A DNA stretch of 6,434 nucleotides. Origin: an uncultured Clostridia bacterium (lineage in GTDB: Bacteria > Bacillota > Clostridia > Oscillospirales > Ruminococcaceae). The notes beneath the pieces are model-generated. The model was given only the letters and a program-made list of their open reading frames with translations. It ran no database searches and was not told the origin of the DNA. Positions 5,016-6,434 of the stretch are shown here, in pieces (position 1 is the stretch's first letter; each line of letters starts with the position of its first letter). The DNA is taken from positions 1 to 6,434 of the forward strand of contig CAMHBE010000120.1 in assembly GCA_946183095.1 (NCBI GenBank), written 5' to 3'. The position numbers and the translations under genes were made by a program.

Positions 5016-6434
5016 TTATTGTGAACTGATAAGTGATGTGATCTTTTCCGTGAGCATCTTTACCGCCTCATTGTCCTTATCGGAAAGGGGCTTTTTCTTC
5101 ATTTGCCCGACCAGTCTGACAAATGCCCACAGGGATGCGGAATTTTCGGCTTTTTCAAGTCCCGCTTCATCGTCGGTCTTAAGATACTGCTTTATAAAGC
5201 TGTGATAGAACTCCGATGCCGTCTGCGCGGAAAATCCCATGAAGTCTTCGATGATCTTCGGGTCGAGCGCCCCGTATCCTACATAGAAAAGATACATACT
5301 GCTGAGATCTACTATCGGGTCGCCTATAGCCATTCTGTCAACGTCAATGAACAGCGGCTCGCTGTTTGAGAGGAACACGTTGCCCGTGTGAAGATCGCCG
5401 TGGACGAGACATTCCGATACCGGACGCGCGGCTATGATGTCAAAGAGCTTTTTCTCGGTATCTTCGCCCAGCTTTGCGCGCTTTATCCAGCTTTCGATAT
5501 ACGCGGACGCTTCCGGGAACAGCTTTCCGTTATCCGGACAGGTGCTGTGTATCTGCAGCGCAAGCTCAGCCATTACTCCCGCATAGTAGTCGGTATGCTC
5601 GGGATTCTTGGCGATAAGCTCGGAGACAGTCTTTGCGTCGATCAGCTCAAACATCGAGCCGTAGCCCTTCCCGACCGATACAATGCCGAAGGATATCGCA
5701 GTAGGAAGTCCGAGCACGAATACGCTCCTTGCAAGCGCGATCTCCCGCTCTACGTCCTTGTAGGTGTTCTTTTCGTTGTACACCTTGACTATCAGTTCAT
5801 CATCGTAGCGGTAAACCTCAGCCTTTGCGCCCTTGCCGATGCGCGTGCAGCCGGAAACGTCTATCTCGCGGTATTCCTTGTACTTCGTCTTGGACGTGTC
5901 GAACGTACCCGGCCAGATGTAGTTTATCCTGTCGATGTACTCCTTGTATGCGCCCGTTTTGTTGAGCTCCATTTCGACGTATTCCGCTATCGTCTTATAG
6001 TACCACTTGTGGCTTTCTGGATCCTTCTGGTGGAGCTGATCCCATATCTTCTCCCCCATTTCGCCGTATGAGCCTGCAAGCGAGCGCATATTGGAGAGCT
6101 TGTCGGCGAGCCAGAGCATTTTTATGCCGATATCGGTGCTTCTTTTCAGCTTTGCAAGGCTTTCTTCCTTGCGCCTTATCCATGTTGCTGCTCTGTCTTC
6201 TCCCGCGTACTTTTCTTCTGTTTCGGAATCGACAAGTTCAGCCACTCTCCTGCCGAAGCGCTTTTCTATCTCCTTCAGCGTTCCGTCGGTATCCTCGACG
6301 ATATCGTGCAGTACGCCCGCCGAGATGATCTCCATATCATCGGTCATTGCAGACAATATCTGAGCGACTTCGAGAGGATGCAGTATGTAGGGGGAGCCGT
6401 TTATTTTTCTGACCTTTCCCTGGTGCATTATAGT
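5016..6434 (-). CDS. RelA/SpoT-type HD hydrolase fused to APH-like kinase, 5' end beyond window
   Basis: The frame is open to the right edge. The first visible ATG (6428) is probably internal, since in HD hydrolases the HQGKVRK motif lies some 15-20 residues after the true start. Numbering from that Met, residues 1-170 form an HD domain of the ppGpp-hydrolase type: metal ligands His2, His41-Asp42 and Asp109 (LADKLSNMRSL) and the catalytic VEDTD (44-48) are all present, so hydrolysis is plausible. There is no ppGpp synthetase or TGS/ACT domain. Residues 196-470 form an APH-like kinase: loop IGKGAKAEVYR (197-207), Lys215, hinge FELIDAK (260-266), HGDLHTGN (343-350), Asp362 and IGDPIVDL (368-375). 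Two opposed activities, phosphate removal and phosphoryl transfer, are thus joined. The kinase half is paralogous to that of the third gene. It is the first visible operon gene, 57 bases before the methyltransferase gene. HD substrates could be ppGpp or another nucleotide; this is undetermined. Confidence 0.85.
   Translation of the reverse strand, partial: TIMHQGKVRKINGSPYILHPLEVAQILSAMTDDMEIISAGVLHDIVEDTDGTLKEIEKRFGRRVAELVDSETEEKYAGEDRAATWIRRKEESLAKLKRSTDIGIKMLWLADKLSNMRSLAGSYGEMGEKIWDQLHQKDPESHKWYYKTIAEYVEMELNKTGAYKEYIDRINYIWPGTFDTSKTKYKEYREIDVSGCTRIGKGAKAEVYRYDDELIVKVYNEKNTYKDVEREIALARSVFVLGLPTAISFGIVSVGKGYGSMFELIDAKTVSELIAKNPEHTDYYAGVMAELALQIHSTCPDNGKLFPEASAYIESWIKRAKLGEDTEKKLFDIIAARPVSECLVHGDLHTGNVFLSNSEPLFIDVDRMAIGDPIVDLSSMYLFYVGYGALDPKIIEDFMGFSAQTASEFYHSFIKQYLKTDDEAGLEKAENSASLWAFVRLVGQMKKKPLSDKDNEAVKMLTEKITSLISSQ

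Noticed and set aside
5388..6071. A 227-codon open plus-strand frame
   Set aside because: It mirrors the HD-kinase gene, whose conserved catalytic motifs prove the minus strand is the coding one.
5016..6434. Full RelA/SpoT alarmone synthetase-hydrolase
   Set aside because: Only the HD hydrolase part is present; the region after about residue 180 is an APH-like kinase, with no synthetase, TGS or ACT domain.
1..6434. CRISPR arrays, tRNA, rRNA or riboswitches
   Set aside because: No regularly spaced repeats, tRNA-like cloverleaf or known riboswitch core was seen on either strand by eye; the gaps are too short or lack such structure.

Overview
The window reads as chromosomal DNA of a gut or rumen Firmicute, most likely Ruminococcus or a close relative in the Oscillospiraceae (inference). 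The grounds are strong AAGGAGG-type ribosome binding sites, a sigma/anti-sigma pair of a style common in that group, middling base composition with AT-rich gaps, and kinase-like proteins that resemble a family I recall from Fibrobacter and rumen clostridia. Every supported gene lies on the minus strand, so transcription runs from high to low coordinates.

Right-hand unit (6434 to 2454): three closely spaced genes, probably one operon. The first, cut by the window edge, joins a RelA/SpoT-type HD hydrolase domain to an aminoglycoside-phosphotransferase-like (APH) kinase domain. The second joins a leucine-carboxyl-methyltransferase-like (LCM/PPM) SAM methyltransferase to a C-terminal STAS domain. 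The third joins an N-terminal STAS domain to a second APH-like kinase domain paralogous to the first. The gaps are 57 and 51 bases. Three modules (HD, methyltransferase, STAS/kinase) are thus shuffled over three adjacent proteins. I know of no described pathway with this make-up, and it is the best candidate here for an uncharacterised signalling or small-molecule-modifying system.

Intergenic stretch (1996 to 2453, 458 bases): next to the operon end are three inverted repeats, including a perfect 12-bp stem that is probably the terminator. In the middle is a stretch that may be a mobile-element remnant. Next to the sigma gene are an AT-rich tract and a likely ECF-type promoter, GTAAC-17-CGTTT on the minus strand.

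Left-hand unit (1995 to 1): a 186-residue ECF-like sigma factor and, overlapping it by ATGA, a single-pass membrane protein of at least 479 residues that is probably its anti-sigma factor or sensor. It runs off the left edge. The two should be translationally coupled, and the promoter looks autoregulated.

The STAS domains are the fold of anti-sigma-factor antagonists, so a functional link between the two units is tempting. Nothing in the sequence shows one: ECF anti-sigma factors of this type are not normally controlled by STAS proteins, and the two units are separated by a probable terminator.
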